Both the position numbers and the translations under genes were made by a program. The notes under the pieces are model-generated. The model made no database searches. It was given only the letters and a program-made list of their open reading frames with translations, and had not been told where the DNA came from. This document shows positions 9,449 to 19,858 of a stretch of DNA of 64,000 nt, piece by piece. Source of the DNA: Mycobacterium heckeshornense (GTDB lineage Bacteria; Actinomycetota; Actinomycetes; Mycobacteriales; Mycobacteriaceae). The stretch covers positions 2,914,001 through 2,978,000 of the forward strand of contig NZ_AP024237.1 of NCBI RefSeq assembly GCF_016592155.1, in the 5' to 3' direction. Position 1 is the stretch's first letter; the number at the start of each line of letters is the position of its first letter.

Positions 9449-10955
9449 GTGGCCTTCGTACGCACTGTGAAGACAGCGTCTGGGGCAACGGCGGTGCAGA
9501 TCGTGTGGTCCTGGCGGCGGGGTTCACGTTCGATCGAGCACATCGGCTCGGCGCACGACGAGGTCGAGTTGGCGGCGCTGAAGGCCGCCGCGGCGACACG
9601 GTTGGCGGCCGGACAAACCGAGCTGGATCTCGGGCTTTCTGGTGGGCTGGAGCCCGGTACGTTACCGATCGTCTCCTCGCAGATGACCCACCTGTGGGAT
9701 GCGCTGTACGCTGCCTACCGGGTGCTGGGGTTGGAGTCGGCTACCAAGGGCGACAACGTGTTTCGCGATCTGGTGTTGGCGCGGATCATCGAACCGACCA
9801 GTAAGGTCGACGCCGAGAGGGTACTGAACGAAGTCGGCGTTCACCCAGCGTCGTATGCCACGGTCAAACGCCGGTTGGCGACCTATGCCAAACCGTCATG
9901 GCGCCAAGCACTGGCCAGCGCATGCGCAGCCCATGCCGGCCTCGGGCCGGCGTCGCTGGTGTTGTTCGACGTGTCCACCCTGTATTTCGAGACCGATGCC
10001 GGTGATGGGTTCCGCGAGCCGGGCTTTTCCAAGGAACGTCGCCTGGAACCGCAGATCACTCTCGGGCTGCTCAGCGACGCGGCCGGTTTCGCGCTGACGG
10101 TGGCCGCGTTCGAGGGCAACAAGGCCGAGACCGCCACGATGCTGCCGGTGATCAACGCCTTCAAAGCCGCCCATCAACTCAGCGACGTTACCGTCGTCGC
10201 CGATGCCGGGATGGTCTCGGAAGCCAACCAGATCGCGCTGCAGACGGCGGGGTTGTCGTTCATCCTGGGCACGAGAATCCCGTTTGTGCCCGACGTCGTG
10301 CGCCGTTGGCGCGATGCCCATCTCGACCAAGCCATCCCCGACGGGCAGGTGCTCACCCAGCCGTGGCCGGCTACCAGCGCCGAGAAGGCCCGCGGCATTC
10401 CCGATCGAGTGATCCACTACCAATACCGTTACGACCGAGCGCGGCGCACGCTGCGTGGGATCGATGAGCAGGTCGCCAAAGCCCAGCGCGCAGTTGACGG
10501 AAAAGCCCCGGTCAAACGCAACCGCTACATCCAGCTGTCCGGCGCGACCAAGTCGGTGAACCGGGAGCTGGAGGCCAAGACCCGGGCGCTGGCGGGCTGG
10601 AAGGGCTACACCACCGACCTCACTACCGCATCACCGGAATTCGTCATTGACGCCTACCACCAGCTGTGGCGCATCGAGAAGGCATTCCGCATGTCCAAAC
10701 ACGACCTGCAAGCCCGACCGCTCTACTACCACATCCGCGAGTCCATCGAAGCGCACCTGACCATCGTGTTCGCCGCTCTGGCCGTCACGCACTGGATTGA
10801 GCGCCAAACCGGCTGGAGCATCAAGAAATTCGTCCGCACGACCCGCCGCTACCGCACCGCCCAGATCAAAGCCGGCCGACAGATTCTCACCGCCGCCGAT
10901 CCGCTACCCGAAGAACTCCGCGAAGCCATCGCCCAAATCAGCAGGCGGCCTGAAC
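9449..10955 (+). pseudogene. IS1634-family transposase, last few codons lost
   Basis: The frame opens at GTG 9449 (MAFVRTVKTASGATAVQIVW) and reads about 500 residues with IS1634/IS4-type motifs: LVLFDVSTLYFETD, VVADAGMVSEANQ and the YREK-like VIDAYHQLWRIEKAFRMSKHDLQARP. It is a different subgroup from the elements at 1-1750 and 52440. The C-terminus is cut at 10955, where an IS256 right end begins. Readthrough extends the frame artificially to 11047. Confidence 0.8.
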
Positions 10956-10994
10956 GAGGCTGTCAAGTTAACGGTGTAACTGGTTGTTGTACTG

Positions 10995-11458
10995 TTATTT
11001 TCGGCCTTGGGTTAGTCGCCCTGGGAATGCGATCTCGAAGGCGTTGAGCGGTGCTTTCCATCGGTTGACCCAGCGCTTGCGGCCCTTGCCGGTTGGGTCA
11101 AGGCTCATGATCGCCAGGTAGACGCACTTGAGCGCGGCCTGCTCGGTCGGGAAGTGGCCGCGGGCGTTGACCGCCCTGCGGATCCTTGAGTTTAGGCTTT
11201 CGATGCTGTTGGTCGTGCAGATCACGCTGCGGATTTCCTTGTCGAAGGCCAGGAAGGGAACGAACTCGGCCCAGGCGTTCTCCCACAGCTTGATGATGGC
11301 CGGGTAGCGCTGGCCCCAGGTCTCGGTGAACGCGGCGAACGCGTCCAAAGCCGCTGACTCGCTGGCCGCGGTGTAGACCAGCTTGAGGTCTTTGGCGATC
11401 GCGGCCCAGTCCCTCTTGGAGGCGTAGCGAAACGAGTTCCTCAGAAGGTGCACGACAC
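10995..11458 (-). pseudogene. IS256 transposase, C-terminal half
   Basis: This encodes CVVHLLRNSFRYASKRDW through TTNSIESLNSRIRRAVNA to GRLTQGRK. The protein is identical to the C-terminal half at 56686-57149, so this arm belongs to that IS256 type rather than to the N-terminal half found at 13014-13837. TTNSIES is the region of the third catalytic acidic residue. Confidence 0.85.
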
Positions 11459-11460
11459 AG

Positions 11461-13013
11461 ACTCCCGCTGTCAACCTCGGGTCGTGGGCATGATTGATCG
11501 CCGCGGCTGGCTGACTTTGCTCAGCGCGGGGGCGGGGTGGGGTTGTTAGGCGGCGGTGGCGCGGTGGTGGATGGCCGGGTCGTAGGGGTTGTGGTCGTGC
11601 CAGCAGCGCCACAAGATGCGACACCAGCGGGCGCCCAGGCCACGCAGGGCACGATGGTGTGGTTGGCCGGCGGCGCGGGCGTGTTGGTAGATGTCGGCCG
11701 ACCAGAGGTCTTCACGGACGGCGACGAACATCCACCAGTCGATGGCGTGCCGCATCCGCCGGTTGGCGGCGTAGCGGAAGCGAACCTGACGTGTGCGCCC
11801 GGACACCTTGGTGACCGGAGCCAAGCCGGTCTCTGCCAACAATGACGGCGCCGAAGGAAAACGACTGCGCTCCTCACCCATTTCGGAGATCAACACGGCG
11901 GCGGTGACCGGTCCGATGCCGGGGAAACTGGTGAAGATCGGGGTGTCCGGGTGCGCCTCGAGCAGTTCGCCCAGTCGTTTGTCATGGGCTCGCAAATGGG
12001 TGTTGAGTAGAGCCAGTTGTTCGGTGAATGCTTTGGCCGCCAACGCTTTGCCAGCAACGGTGCCGTCGCTCGCCGATAGCAGATGCGGCTGCATCCGGGC
12101 GACAAGTGTCTCGGGTTTGTGCCGGCCACTGTAGCCGTGCCGGGACGTGAACGCGCCCATCCGCGCAGCGGTGATCCGGCCCGCCTGCACGGGAGTGGGA
12201 TAGCTGCGGATGAAGGACAGGGTGATGTCCCGGTCCAGTGCAGAAAACAGGTGCAACGGGCACGGATGATAGGCATCCAAGATTGACCGCAGTCGATTCT
12301 CGGTGTCCACCTGCATATCCAGGATGCGTTGACGATCGCGGCTCACTGCGGTCAGCTCCGCTAGAAGCGGCGACGGAACGGCCAACGGCCGCCACTGGGC
12401 ATACTGGTGACGCAACGTATCGGCCAACACATAGGCATCGAATTCGTCGGACTTGGCGGCCGCCATCCGATAGCGTTCGCGTGCTCGCGCCGAGATTTTC
12501 GGTGACACGCAATAAATTTCGGCATCGCAGTGGTGCTGGAGATATTCGACCAGTAGCCCTTCGGCCCGCTCGATCGCGATCCGGACCGCACCGGTGAACG
12601 AAGCAATCAACCCGACCAGGACGGCCAGACCATCGACGGTGTGAGCGACCTTGCGACTGAGCAGCTGCTGGCCGGTGCCATCCAGCACACACAGGTGATG
12701 GAAGCGCCCGCCCCAGTCGATCCCACACCAGAAGCTGTTCGGCCGTTGCAGAGTACTCTGATTCATTGCACTTGGATCCCTTTCAATGTGAAAGGTTCAC
12801 CCTGCGATCGCGAGGCCTGCCCGGAACCTCATCTCGGCACTCACCGCCCACAGCGGTGGCGCTGCTCTCGCTGGCCGGTCCACGCCCCGCAGCCACCACG
12901 GGCGGACAGGTCTGCATGTGGACCTCGAAGGTGACGCGTTTGCGTGGGCCCTGCCCGTGGTGGTGCAGGTGAACGCCGAGACCATCCCGGCCGATCCATT
13001 GTTAATAGATGAG
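11461..13013 (-). mobile_element. IS110-family element, copy 1 of 3
   Basis: The boundaries are set by comparison with 55131-56683: both copies are 1553 bp. CT dinucleotides occur at both junctions (plus-strand AG at 13012-13013 and 11459-11460), as expected for an IS110 CT core. The flanks are IS256 codons reading VIQT on one side and CVVHLL on the other. About 247 bp of non-coding left end precede the gene. Confidence 0.85.
11546..12766 (-). CDS. IS110-family transposase (DEDD)
   Basis: This is a 406-residue recombinase. It starts MNQSTLQRPNSFWCGIDWGG (first acidic residue in GIDWGG) and carries AIERAEGLLVEYL, KSDEFDAYVLADTLR and, in the C-terminal domain, SFPGIGPVTAAVLISEMG with the serine nucleophile area, then TKVSGRTRQVRFR. 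It acts with an RNA from the element end in this family. It is intact, and identical or nearly so to the genes at 55378 and 63149. The ATG at 12766 follows a short AAAGGGAT purine tract. Confidence 0.92.
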   Translation of the reverse strand: MNQSTLQRPNSFWCGIDWGGRFHHLCVLDGTGQQLLSRKVAHTVDGLAVLVGLIASFTGAVRIAIERAEGLLVEYLQHHCDAEIYCVSPKISARARERYRMAAAKSDEFDAYVLADTLRHQYAQWRPLAVPSPLLAELTAVSRDRQRILDMQVDTENRLRSILDAYHPCPLHLFSALDRDITLSFIRSYPTPVQAGRITAARMGAFTSRHGYSGRHKPETLVARMQPHLLSASDGTVAGKALAAKAFTEQLALLNTHLRAHDKRLGELLEAHPDTPIFTSFPGIGPVTAAVLISEMGEERSRFPSAPSLLAETGLAPVTKVSGRTRQVRFRYAANRRMRHAIDWWMFVAVREDLWSADIYQHARAAGQPHHRALRGLGARWCRILWRCWHDHNPYDPAIHHRATAA

Positions 13014-13837
13014 GTTTGGATCACGGTATCGGGGAAGATCGAGCGGATCGCATCAGGCAAGCCGGTCAGCCCGTCGCAGCAGGCGATGAGGATGTCGCGT
13101 ACTCCGCGGTTGCGCAGGTCGATGATGACCTTCTGCCAAAACCGTGCGCCCTCGCTGTCTTGGATCCAGCAGCCCAGGGCGTGTTTACGCCCGTCGAGGT
13201 CCACGCCGATGGCCAGATAGGCCACCTTGGTGCCCACCACCCCGTTGTCGGCGATGCGCAGCCGCAGCCCGTCGATATACAGGATCGGGTAGACCTCATC
13301 GAGTGGGCGCGATTGCCAGGCCTTGATCTCATCGACCACCACCTCGGTGATATTGGAGATCAATTCTCGTGACACCTTGGCTCCGTACACCTCGGCCAGA
13401 TGTGCCTCGATATCGCGGGTGGTCATGCCGCGCGAATACAGCGACAGCACCACCGAATTGATGTTGCCCAGCCGGCGCGCCCTTTTGGGCACGATCACCG
13501 GCTCAAAAGTGCCGTTGCGGTCGCGCGGCACCGCGATATCCACCGGGCCGTTGACCGTGGTCACCGTCTTCGGTGAAGACCCATTGCGAGAATTGCCCGA
13601 CCCGCGGCCGGCCGGGTCACCGGATTCATACCCCAAATGGTGGGTCATTTCGGTCTGCAAGGCCCGCTCGAGCACCGCCTTGGTCAACTCGGTCAGCAAA
13701 CCGTCCGCCCCGTCGATCGGGGTCCCCGATTTCACCGCGTCCTTGATCAGCGAATCCAGGGTCTCGGCCGAAAACGTCTCCGCCAGCCGGCGAGCCGCCG
13801 ACATCTCCTTGCCCGCCGACTCCATGAGCTTCGTCAC
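13014..13837 (-). pseudogene. IS256 transposase, N-terminal half
   Basis: The sequence runs from MTKLMESAGKEMSAARRL through HHLGYESGDPAGRGSGNSRNG (IS256 signature), AVPRDRNGTFEP and YILYIDGLRLRIADNG to DTVIQT, where the IS110 begins. First-Asp and second-Asp regions (YIDGL, CCDGLTG) are present. The subgroup differs from the half at 54295-55130 (starts MTNVITDEKG), although the C-terminal arms of the two loci are the same. Confidence 0.85.
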
Positions 13838-13914
13838 AAAACACTCCTTCTGTCCGCCCGAACGGCGGTCCGATGATGGACCACCCCGGACTTACACAGA
13901 TGGAATGACACGCC

Positions 13915-14251
13915 CGGGTTCCAAGGCCGCGTTCGCGCAGATCGGTCAGGAAATCGGCCCACGCATCAGTGGACTCACCGGTCCCCGGTGACAACCCGAC
14001 GAACACGGGTTTGCCCTCGGTGGTGATGCCCCAGGCCGCCAACACCGGCTCGGCCGGCGACCCGGGATGCATCCGAAAGAACGAGGCGTCCAAAAACAGA
14101 TAATCCAGCACGATCTCATCGAGTCGGCGGCGCGCCCACGCCTGATACTCGGCGCGGATCGCCTTGCAGACTTCCGAGACCGTCGACTTGGAGATCGCGG
14201 CCTGATCGCCGAGCGCTTCGGCAAGGGTGGCCTCGACATCCCGCACGGACA
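13915..14251 (-). pseudogene. IS256-like transposase, middle fragment
   Basis: An open segment encodes VRDVEATLAEALGDQAAISK, LDYLFLDASFFRMHPGSP and PVFVGLSPGTGESTDAWADF, the middle of a second IS256 subgroup. It has neither start nor C-terminus. It is bounded by the hybrid IS256 end at 13911 and the IS3 left end at 14252. The C-terminal piece near 21840-22080 may be from the same subgroup. Confidence 0.65.
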
Positions 14252-14303
14252 GTGGACCATCCCGGGTTTCGTGCACACCTTCTTTTGAGGGAAGGATGGC
14301 ACG

Positions 14304-14615
14304 ATGGCAACGAGGTACGACCAGGACATGAAGGCCAGGGCGGTCCGGCTGGTCCGGGAGCATCGCGACGAGTACGACACCGAGTGGGCGGCGATGCGGG
14401 CCATCTCGGCCCGGTTGGGGATGAGCGCGGAGACCCTGCGCAAGTGGGTGCGCCAGGCCGAGATCGACGACGGCCAGGCTGCTGGGGTATCGACGGCGGA
14501 GAGCCGGGAGTTGCGCGAGCTGCGTAAGAAGAACCGTGAGCTTGAGCAGACTATCGAAATCCTGAAGGCGGCAACAAGTTTCTTCGCGCGGGAGAGCGAC
14601 CCGCGACACCGTTGA
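14304..14615 (+). CDS. IS3-family OrfA
   Basis: This 103-residue protein has the IS3 OrfA helix-turn-helix (MATRYDQDMKARAVRLVREH, ARLGMSAETLRKWVRQAEID) and a leucine-zipper-like tail (ELRELRKKNRELEQTIEILK). It binds element ends and normally becomes the N-terminus of OrfAB after -1 frameshifting. It overlaps OrfB by 4 nt. GAGGGAAGG lies upstream of the ATG. Confidence 0.9.
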   Translation: MATRYDQDMKARAVRLVREHRDEYDTEWAAMRAISARLGMSAETLRKWVRQAEIDDGQAAGVSTAESRELRELRKKNRELEQTIEILKAATSFFARESDPRHR

Positions 14616-15472
14616 TTTGTGAATTCATCGCCGAGCATCGTGCTCGGTTCGGGGTCGCTCCGATCTGCCGCGTGCTGAGCGAGCGTGGCTGCAAGATCGC
14701 CCCGAGAACCTTCTACGCCTGGCAGGCTCGCCCACCATCGAAACGGGTCTTGTGGGACATGACGGTCGCTGAGATCCTGGCCGGCTACTACACCCCCGAT
14801 GCTGATGGTCGCCGCAAGCCCGAGTCACTCTACGGTGCGGCCAAGATGTGGGCTCACCTGCAACGACGGGGCATTCCGGTGGCCAAATGCACCGTGGAGC
14901 GTCTCATGCGGGCCAACGGCTGGCAGGGGGTGCGGCGGGTCAAGAAGGTCCGCACTACCGTGGCCGATCCCGCCGCGCAGCGGGCACCGGACCTGGTGGA
15001 TCGCACCTTCGCCGTCGATGCCCCCAACCGGCTTCTGGTCGCCGATTTCACCTACGTTCGCCTGGTCACCGGGGTGTTCGTCTACACCGCGTTCGTCGTC
15101 GATGCCTACGCCGGGCGGATCCTCGGCTGGGCGTGCTCAACGACCAAGCACTCGTGGTTCGTCGAATCGGCGCTCCGTCAGGCCGCAGCGCTGCGGGCCC
15201 GTGAAGGCCACCCGCTGGCGGGGTCGACGATTCACCACTCTGATGCCGGGTCGCAGTACACGTCGGTGCACTGCGGGGAGACGATCATGCTCGCCGGCAT
15301 GAAGCCGTCGATTGGAACGGTCGGAGACGCCTACGATAATGCGTTGGCGGAGACAATAATTGGTCTCTATAAGACCGAAGCGATCCGGAAAGACTCACCG
15401 TTCCCAACCGGGCCGCTGCGCTCGGTGCACGATGTCGAGCACCTCACCGCCGACTGGGTCCACTGGTTTGGA
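14612..15472 (+). pseudogene. IS3-family OrfB, 5' part, split by element A
   Basis: This is a DDE integrase core: RLLVADFTYVRLVTG (first Asp), IHHSDAGSQYTSVH (second Asp) and GDAYDNALAETIIGLYKTE (Glu). All catalytic residues precede the break. The gene is interrupted after VHWFG by element A; the last 35 codons (YNTSRLMHRLG ... QPTGAK) are at 21392-21496. Uninterrupted, OrfB would be about 320 residues. Readthrough into A adds a spurious tail. Confidence 0.9.
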
Positions 15473-15545
15473 TATGCGGGTGATTTTCGGCGTGTCTGCT
15501 GCTGTCCCGCGGGGCGGGCGCGGATGCTGTGGGCGGGAGGTTGTC

Positions 15546-16559
15546 GTGTTCGTGCCTTGCCTGGTTCACCCAGTTGGCGGTGGCGTTCTTCGGCTGGGGC
15601 ATGAGCTGGTCGACGACTATTTGGGGATGGTCGCAGCCCGGGCGCGCCCGAACACGGTGCTGGCTGCCGCGTTCGATCTGAAGGTGTTCTTCACTGAGGT
15701 CGCCAAGGCGCCAGAGGAGGTCACCGATGCCGACGTGTTGTCATTCATCGCTGCCCAGCGCCAGCCGAGGCGTGGCGCGGAAGTGGTGCGGATTGACGAC
15801 GGTGAGGCTGGACTGTCGGCGCGCACGATCAAGCGGCGGCTGGCCTCGGTCGCCGGGCTGTTCGAGTATCTGATCGTTCGTGGCGTTGTTTCTAGAAACC
15901 CAGTGCCGCAGGGATTGTCGACGCGGACTCCGAGTCGGGCGGTGCGTGGCGTGCCGTTGATTCGCACCCCGCGCACTGTGCCGCGGGTGATCGACCCCGA
16001 TCAGGCCGACGCCTTGATGAGGGCGCTGCGCACCCACCGGGACCGGGCGATGGTACAGGCGATGCTGCTGGGTGGGCTGCGTCGGTGCGAGGTGCTCGGG
16101 CTGCGGCTGGGTGACGTGCGTCCCGGTGAGAAGCGGTTGTTCATCGCCGACGGCAAGGGCGGTCACCAGCGCATCGTGCCGGTGTCACCGCGCTTTTTCA
16201 CCACTTTGGCCAGTTACCTGGAGCTGGAGCGGCCGCATACCGCGTCAACCGATCACGTGTTCGTGGTGCTCAAGGGCCAACGTCGGGGTCGGCCGCTCAG
16301 CGCGGCCGGGCTCGATGAGATCATCGCTGGTGCTCGGCGTCGAGCCGGCATTGAGCACCTGACCTGTCATCAACTGCGGCACACCTGTTTTACCCGGCTG
16401 CGTGAGGCCGGGATGGCGTTGGAGGCGATCCAGGCCCAGGCCGGGCATCGCTCGCTGGAATCGACCCGCATTTACTTGCACTTGGCCAACGGTTGGCTCG
16501 CCGACGAATACCGGCGAGCGGTCGAGGCGATCGATGCGCAAGCGATGCAGGCACCCTGA
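15546..16559 (+). CDS. tyrosine recombinase 1 of element A
   Basis: The GTG start at 15546 follows GGGAGG with 5-nt spacing and gives a 337-residue product. It has an N-terminal SAM-like core-binding domain (LVDDYLGMVAARARPNTVLA). The catalytic domain has Arg in LLGGLRRCEVLGLRL, HQLRH in LTCHQLRHTCFTRL, the GH box in QAGHRSLEST and Tyr in RIYLHLA. All catalytic residues are present. The ATG of the partner gene overlaps its TGA (TGATG), so the two are coupled. Confidence 0.9.
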   Translation: MFVPCLVHPVGGGVLRLGHELVDDYLGMVAARARPNTVLAAAFDLKVFFTEVAKAPEEVTDADVLSFIAAQRQPRRGAEVVRIDDGEAGLSARTIKRRLASVAGLFEYLIVRGVVSRNPVPQGLSTRTPSRAVRGVPLIRTPRTVPRVIDPDQADALMRALRTHRDRAMVQAMLLGGLRRCEVLGLRLGDVRPGEKRLFIADGKGGHQRIVPVSPRFFTTLASYLELERPHTASTDHVFVVLKGQRRGRPLSAAGLDEIIAGARRRAGIEHLTCHQLRHTCFTRLREAGMALEAIQAQAGHRSLESTRIYLHLANGWLADEYRRAVEAIDAQAMQAP

Positions 16560-18000
16560 TGCCCGCGTCGGTGGTGGTAGACGACTCCTGGCTCGTCGAG
16601 GACTATCTGGCCGCGATGCGGGCCTCAGGGCACAAGACGGGCCGGTCAACGACCCGATCGGCATACACCTGCGAGGGCAAGATCCGGCGGGCTGGCGGAT
16701 GGGATGGGCTCACCGCCGAGCAGCGGCTCGACGTTGTGGTCAAGGCGCGTTCGTTCACGTCCTGGCTGATGGTCACTGGCCGCATCACTGTGGACGCCGA
16801 GCTGCTCAGCCGCACCGACCTGCGGCCGGGCCTGCCGGCACGGTCGTTTTGCCCCGCCGATTACCACTGGTTCAACGAAGCCTGTTCTCGCATCGGCGTT
16901 TCGGCCAGGGACACCGCGGCGCAGTGGAACATCCTGGCGAAGGTTACTGCCATCACCGGTGTGTCACCGCGCGCGATCACCGACGAGCATTTCGACGCCG
17001 CCCGTGTGGCGATGCTCACCGCGTATGCCCGCCGCGGCAAGCCCACCGCGGGCAAGAACGTGGCCGCGGTTTTTCACCGCTTGCGGCTGACGCTCTTCCA
17101 CGCCGGCCAGATTTCTACGCTGCGCCCACCGGCGGTGCAACACCAATCCTCGGACACCGGATGGGACACGGCGCCAATAAAGTTCGTCGAGACCGCGCAG
17201 CGATACCTCGCACAAGTCGCGCTGAGTCTGCGACCGAGCACCGTCCGACACATAGACCTGGACCTGCGCCGATTCGGAATCTGGCTGGCCGACACCCACC
17301 CCGACGTCACCGGCTGCGCTGATCTCCGGCGCGAACACATCGAGGCATTCAAGGCGTGGCTGTGCACGCACGCCAGGCCATCCACCGGCAAGCCGCTCAA
17401 CCGGGTCAGCATCAAGAACACGCTGATCAACCTGCACTGCTTTCTCACCCGGATCGCCGAGTGGGGCTACCCGGACGCGCCGACCAGGGCACTGATGTTC
17501 CCCGGCGACCTGCCCATCATCGACAAGCCGCTGCCGCGGTTCCTCGACGACGCCGCAGCAGCCAAGTTGCTGCGCGCTACCCGCAGCGAGGCCGATCCGC
17601 TGTCTCGGCTGATCGTTGAATTGCTTGCCCGCACCGGGATACGCCGCAGCGAGCTGCTGGCCCTCACCGTCGACGCCGTCGTGCAGATCGGATCCGCCTA
17701 CTGGCTGCGCATCCCGATCGGCAAGTTGCACAACGACCGCTACATCCCGCTGCACCCACAGCTCAAAGAACTCCTTGATGACTGGATCGCCAACCATAGA
17801 CCCAATGGGTTGCGCACCAATCACCTTCTGATCGAACACAGACGGCCGATTAGCCATCACCGCGTCACTTCGGCGTTGCGCCGCGTCGCGGGCGCGGCCG
17901 GCATCGGCAACGCCACCGCGCATCAACTGCGACACACGCTAGCCACCCAGGCGGTGAATCGGGGCATGAGCCTGGATGCGATCGCAGCGCTGCTCGGACA
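16559..18000 (+). pseudogene. tyrosine recombinase 2 of element A, 5' part
   Basis: The sequence runs from MPASVVVDDSWLVEDYL through an N-terminal core-binding region to ARTGIRRSELLAL (Arg I) and TAHQLRHTLATQAVNRGMSL (HxxR), and stops at the LLGH box at 18000, where element B begins. The nucleophile Tyr and the cysteine-rich tail lie beyond B, at 20980-21360. Rejoined, the protein would be about 606 residues and similar to recombinase 2 of element B. Confidence 0.85.
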
Positions 18001-18031
18001 TTATGCGGGTGATCTTGTCAAGTGCGTCTTG

Positions 18032-19858
18032 TCAGGAGGCGGTTTGATCGAGTCGGGCGAGCAGTCCGTCGAACACTTTCTGGCGGCCGAGCTGTCCTTT
18101 CTCGGCAGCGTCGTCGCGTTGTGCCTGCAGAGTGGGCCGGAAGGCGATGGTGGTCTGAAAGAAGGTGCAGGATTCGCAGATGGATTCGAAGTGGCAGTCC
18201 AGGCCGACGGGTCGGGCGCAGTAGCCGTTACCGAGCATCCGACGGTGCATCTCGGCGCGGAGCTTTCGCATTTCGGCGCCTTCGGCGTCGGCGGGAAGTG
18301 CGCGCGGCTGATCGTAGAGGGCCTCGACCTTTTCGCTGACGGTGAAGTATTCGTCGGCGACGGTGCGATCGGCGATTCGAGCGTAAACGAGCGTCATCCG
18401 CATAGATCGGTGACCCAACAGCGCGGCCAGCGCTTCCAGCGACATACCGCGGTTGATCGCCTGGGTTGCCAAGGTATGTCTGAGACGATGGGGCGAAACA
18501 CGGCCGATGCCAGCCACTTTCGCGGTTTCAGCGACGGCCCGATCGACGCGGCCCTCCCCGATGCGTTGGCCGTACTCAACGAACAGGTAGCAGCTGCGCA
18601 GGCTGACGGGTCGGGCGGCGAGCCATTCGTCGAGGAGATCCTTGAGTTGGGGATGCAACGGAATGTACCGGTCGTTGCGCAGTTTCCCGAGCGGCACGTG
18701 CAACCAGTACGCGGCCCCGATCTGCACCACGGAATCGACTGTGAGATCGAGGAATTCGCCCTTACGCAGGCCGGTGCGGGCCAGGAACTCCACGCACAGC
18801 CGGACAAACGGGTCGTCGGCGGCGCGCGCGGCCTGCAGCAGCTTGGTGAACGCGGCGTCGTCGAGGAAGCGGGGCAGCGGCTCGTCGCGGATCGGCAGGT
18901 CGCCGGCGAACACGAGCACGCGGGCGGGAATATCGTCGCCGTCCCATTCGGTGAGCCGGTCGAAGCAGGTGCGCAGGGTGCCGAGATGTTCGGCGAGACT
19001 GATCTTGGACAACCGGCCGCCGCGCGCCGAAGGACGGGTGGCCAGGTGCAGCTTGTAGGCCTCGATGTGTGCCCGACGCAGGTCAGCAACACAGACCACC
19101 TCGGGGGCGTTCGCGGCCAGCCAGCCGGCGAACTCCCGCAGCACGCCCTCGACACGCACCATCGTCGAGGCCCGCAGCGACAGCCGCGTCTGGGCGATGT
19201 AACCGGTCAGGGTGGCCGCCAGCCGCGGCGGAACCGCCGCCCACTGGGCGGCCCGCTCAGCCGAGCGGTTTGGGCTGGTCTTGCGGGGCGCGCTGTCGAG
19301 GACGCCGAGGTGGAACAGGGTGGTCTGCGCACCGAACAGCGCCGCGCTCAGTGCTTTGGCGCCGTGGCTGCCGGGTCGGTGACGAGTTATCGCGGCACTC
19401 AACGCTTTTCGCTGCTCATCGATCACCGGCTGGGTCAGCTGCTCGGGAGTCAGCCCGGCCAGCGCGGCCACCTTGGCCAGCGCCGACCACTGCAGGCGGG
19501 TCACGATGGGATCAAACCCGAGCTCGGTGGAGGTCGCGACGAACCGTTGGTGGAATCCGCGGTGATGATGGGCGGCGACTTCGCCGAGGTAGGGCCGGCA
19601 CGCCACGAGATAGTCCGGGCTGGGCCGCAGCCGTCCCGTCACGATCAGCCAACCAACCACCCGTCGATCCTTCAGCGGCAAAGCGCACTGGGTTGCCAGC
19701 GGCAACGCAGACCAGCCCGCCACACCCACGCGGGTGAAGAACGTGCGGGCCACCGAGGTCACCGGATGTCCGGCGAACATCCCGGCCGCAACCAGGTCGG
19801 CCCGATACGCCTCGACGAGCTCTTCGATGTCGGGGCGATGTGCTGGTGAGCGGTTCAT
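18032..19858 (-). CDS. tyrosine recombinase 2 of element B
   Basis: This is a 608-residue integrase-like protein. The catalytic domain at about residues 330-510 carries LARTGLRKGEFLDL (Arg I), VSPHRLRHTLATQAINRG (HxxR), LLGHRSMRMT (GH box) and LVYARIADRT (Tyr). The tail has a cysteine cluster (NGYCARP, DCHFESICESCTFF) that probably binds zinc. Its own LLGH codons read GCGCTGTTGGGTCAC, three mismatches from the element's insertion motif. It overlaps recombinase 1 by 4 nt. Confidence 0.9.
   Translation of the reverse strand: MNRSPAHRPDIEELVEAYRADLVAAGMFAGHPVTSVARTFFTRVGVAGWSALPLATQCALPLKDRRVVGWLIVTGRLRPSPDYLVACRPYLGEVAAHHHRGFHQRFVATSTELGFDPIVTRLQWSALAKVAALAGLTPEQLTQPVIDEQRKALSAAITRHRPGSHGAKALSAALFGAQTTLFHLGVLDSAPRKTSPNRSAERAAQWAAVPPRLAATLTGYIAQTRLSLRASTMVRVEGVLREFAGWLAANAPEVVCVADLRRAHIEAYKLHLATRPSARGGRLSKISLAEHLGTLRTCFDRLTEWDGDDIPARVLVFAGDLPIRDEPLPRFLDDAAFTKLLQAARAADDPFVRLCVEFLARTGLRKGEFLDLTVDSVVQIGAAYWLHVPLGKLRNDRYIPLHPQLKDLLDEWLAARPVSLRSCYLFVEYGQRIGEGRVDRAVAETAKVAGIGRVSPHRLRHTLATQAINRGMSLEALAALLGHRSMRMTLVYARIADRTVADEYFTVSEKVEALYDQPRALPADAEGAEMRKLRAEMHRRMLGNGYCARPVGLDCHFESICESCTFFQTTIAFRPTLQAQRDDAAEKGQLGRQKVFDGLLARLDQTAS

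Larger units (their letters stand above)
10956..13911 (-). mobile_element. hybrid IS256-family element split by IS110
   Basis: An IS256 transposase gene on the minus strand is interrupted by a 1553-bp IS110. The two outer ends do not match. The 13901-13911 end reads GTGTCATTCCA, whereas the 10956 end (GAGGCTGTCAAGTTAACGG) is that of the IS256 at 54247-57188. No flanking target duplication is seen. The arms therefore come from two different IS256 elements joined through the shared IS110. Confidence 0.75.

Noticed and set aside
16493..19849. A 1118-codon open frame (also 43943-47269 and, on the minus strand, 35851-39237)
   Set aside because: Each is a host recombinase 5' part fused by readthrough to the antisense strand of element B's second gene, which happens to lack stops. 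Only the recombinase part has homology.
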